64,000 bases of DNA. Source: Neoscytalidium dimidiatum (lineage: Eukaryota > Ascomycota > Dothideomycetes > Botryosphaeriales > Botryosphaeriaceae). A program made the translations under genes and the position numbers. Positions within the stretch are counted from its first letter, which is position 1; every line of letters starts with the position of its first letter. The notes beneath the pieces were generated by a model, which did no database searches, was not told where the DNA came from, and worked only from the letters and a program-made list of their open reading frames with translations. Shown one piece after another: positions 59,359-64,000 of this stretch. Location: assembly GCA_037367355.1 (NCBI GenBank), contig CM074703.1, forward strand, positions 248,001-312,000. The letters run 5' to 3'.

Positions 59359-59884
59359 GGTTGCTATGCGGGAAGGCGCAGGTGTGCAACCGATAGAGTG
59401 ACGGCTCTAGAGAAGTTGCGGAGGTGCGTGCATCGACCGAGAGTAGGTGCGCAGAAGGCGGGCGCGGATGCGAGGTACGGCGCGGGATGGATCGCTGGGG
59501 GCTGTGGGCAGTCGCGTTGCTGGGAGGGTTCGGGAAGGCGTGTTGTTGACGGTTGCGCGCGCAGCCAGAGCGCGGCAAAACAGCGCAATGAGCAGGGAGC
59601 AGGGATCCGCGGCGGCCACGAGGCCAAGGCCATTGGAGGGACGAGCCGACGTGCATTGCTCACCGCCCCGCTATCGATAAGCTGCCTTGGACGCCGCCTG
59701 TGAGTGTCGCGCGTGCCAGCCCGCCTGTCTTCCACTCTCTTTTCCACCCACATGCGCCTTCATTCAGTCACCCGCCGTCCACCCCCGTCATGATCTCCAC
59801 CGTGTGAAGGGCTGCAGCTTCGGCTGCACTCTCTAGGTCCCCGCCAACCACGACCTACGTCTCGCTCCTTTGACACCGCCCGCC
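59359..59884. promoter_or_regulatory. shared intergenic region between divergent CUT12-like and GCN2 genes
   Basis: 526 bp separates the two start codons. It is GC-rich; overlapping frames in it are chance. Both promoters must lie here. Confidence 0.5.

Positions 59885-64000
<4,116 letters not shown>

Overview
The window is nuclear DNA of a filamentous ascomycete (Pezizomycotina). Genes are intron-rich, with short introns (mostly 45-120 bp, GTRNGT donors, CTRAC-like branch sites, YAG acceptors), dense and on both strands. The gene families are typical of this group: CYP52-like P450, LaeA-like methyltransferase, Mmm1, Cut12, GCN2, a fungal NLR and necrosis-inducing NLP proteins. Two NLP genes suggest a plant-associated species. 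A Dothideomycete is my guess, but nothing here fixes the class. All exon boundaries are read by eye from splice signals, reading phase and family patterns.

Layout. 1-4 kb: decayed alpha/beta-hydrolase (1228-1643) and a four-exon small membrane protein (2421-3033). 4.3-6.0 kb: CYP52-like P450. 6.0-9.9 kb: gene-poor. 9.9-10.9 kb: first NLP. 12.1-13.5 kb: unknown disordered protein. 15.6-19.4 kb: Sis1-type Hsp40 and CBF5/dyskerin. 20.2-25.4 kb: SAM methyltransferase, derlin, and the lysine-biosynthesis saccharopine reductase (LYS9). 25.9-28.9 kb: SDR oxidoreductase and the ERMES subunit Mmm1. 29.8-35.5 kb: accessory island of an NB-ARC/TPR NLR facing a helical DUF7580-like protein, tail to tail. 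37.8-40.1 kb: AsaB/CmcJ-like oxygenase and an SDR, also tail to tail. 41.5-42.4 kb: second NLP. 44.5-48.9 kb: Ytp1-like membrane protein, Swi5 recombination factor, Cdc34 E2. 51.5-52.8 kb: two lineage-type His/Pro-rich proteins, one with a predicted dual-acylation N-terminus. 53.4-55.7 kb: Mup1-like amino-acid permease. 57.7-64 kb: Cut12 spindle-pole protein and GCN2, divergent; GCN2 runs off the window.

Most of the window is conserved core genes: translation control, ribosome/telomerase RNP, ER quality control, ER-mitochondria tethering, lysine synthesis, cell cycle. Accessory genes (P450, NLPs, NLR pair, AsaB/SDR pair, His-rich proteins) are interleaved. The best candidate for an under-described system is the convergent NLR plus DUF7580-like pair at 29.8-35.5 kb. 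Its layout resembles known fungal pairs of a nucleotide-binding receptor and a linked helical effector.
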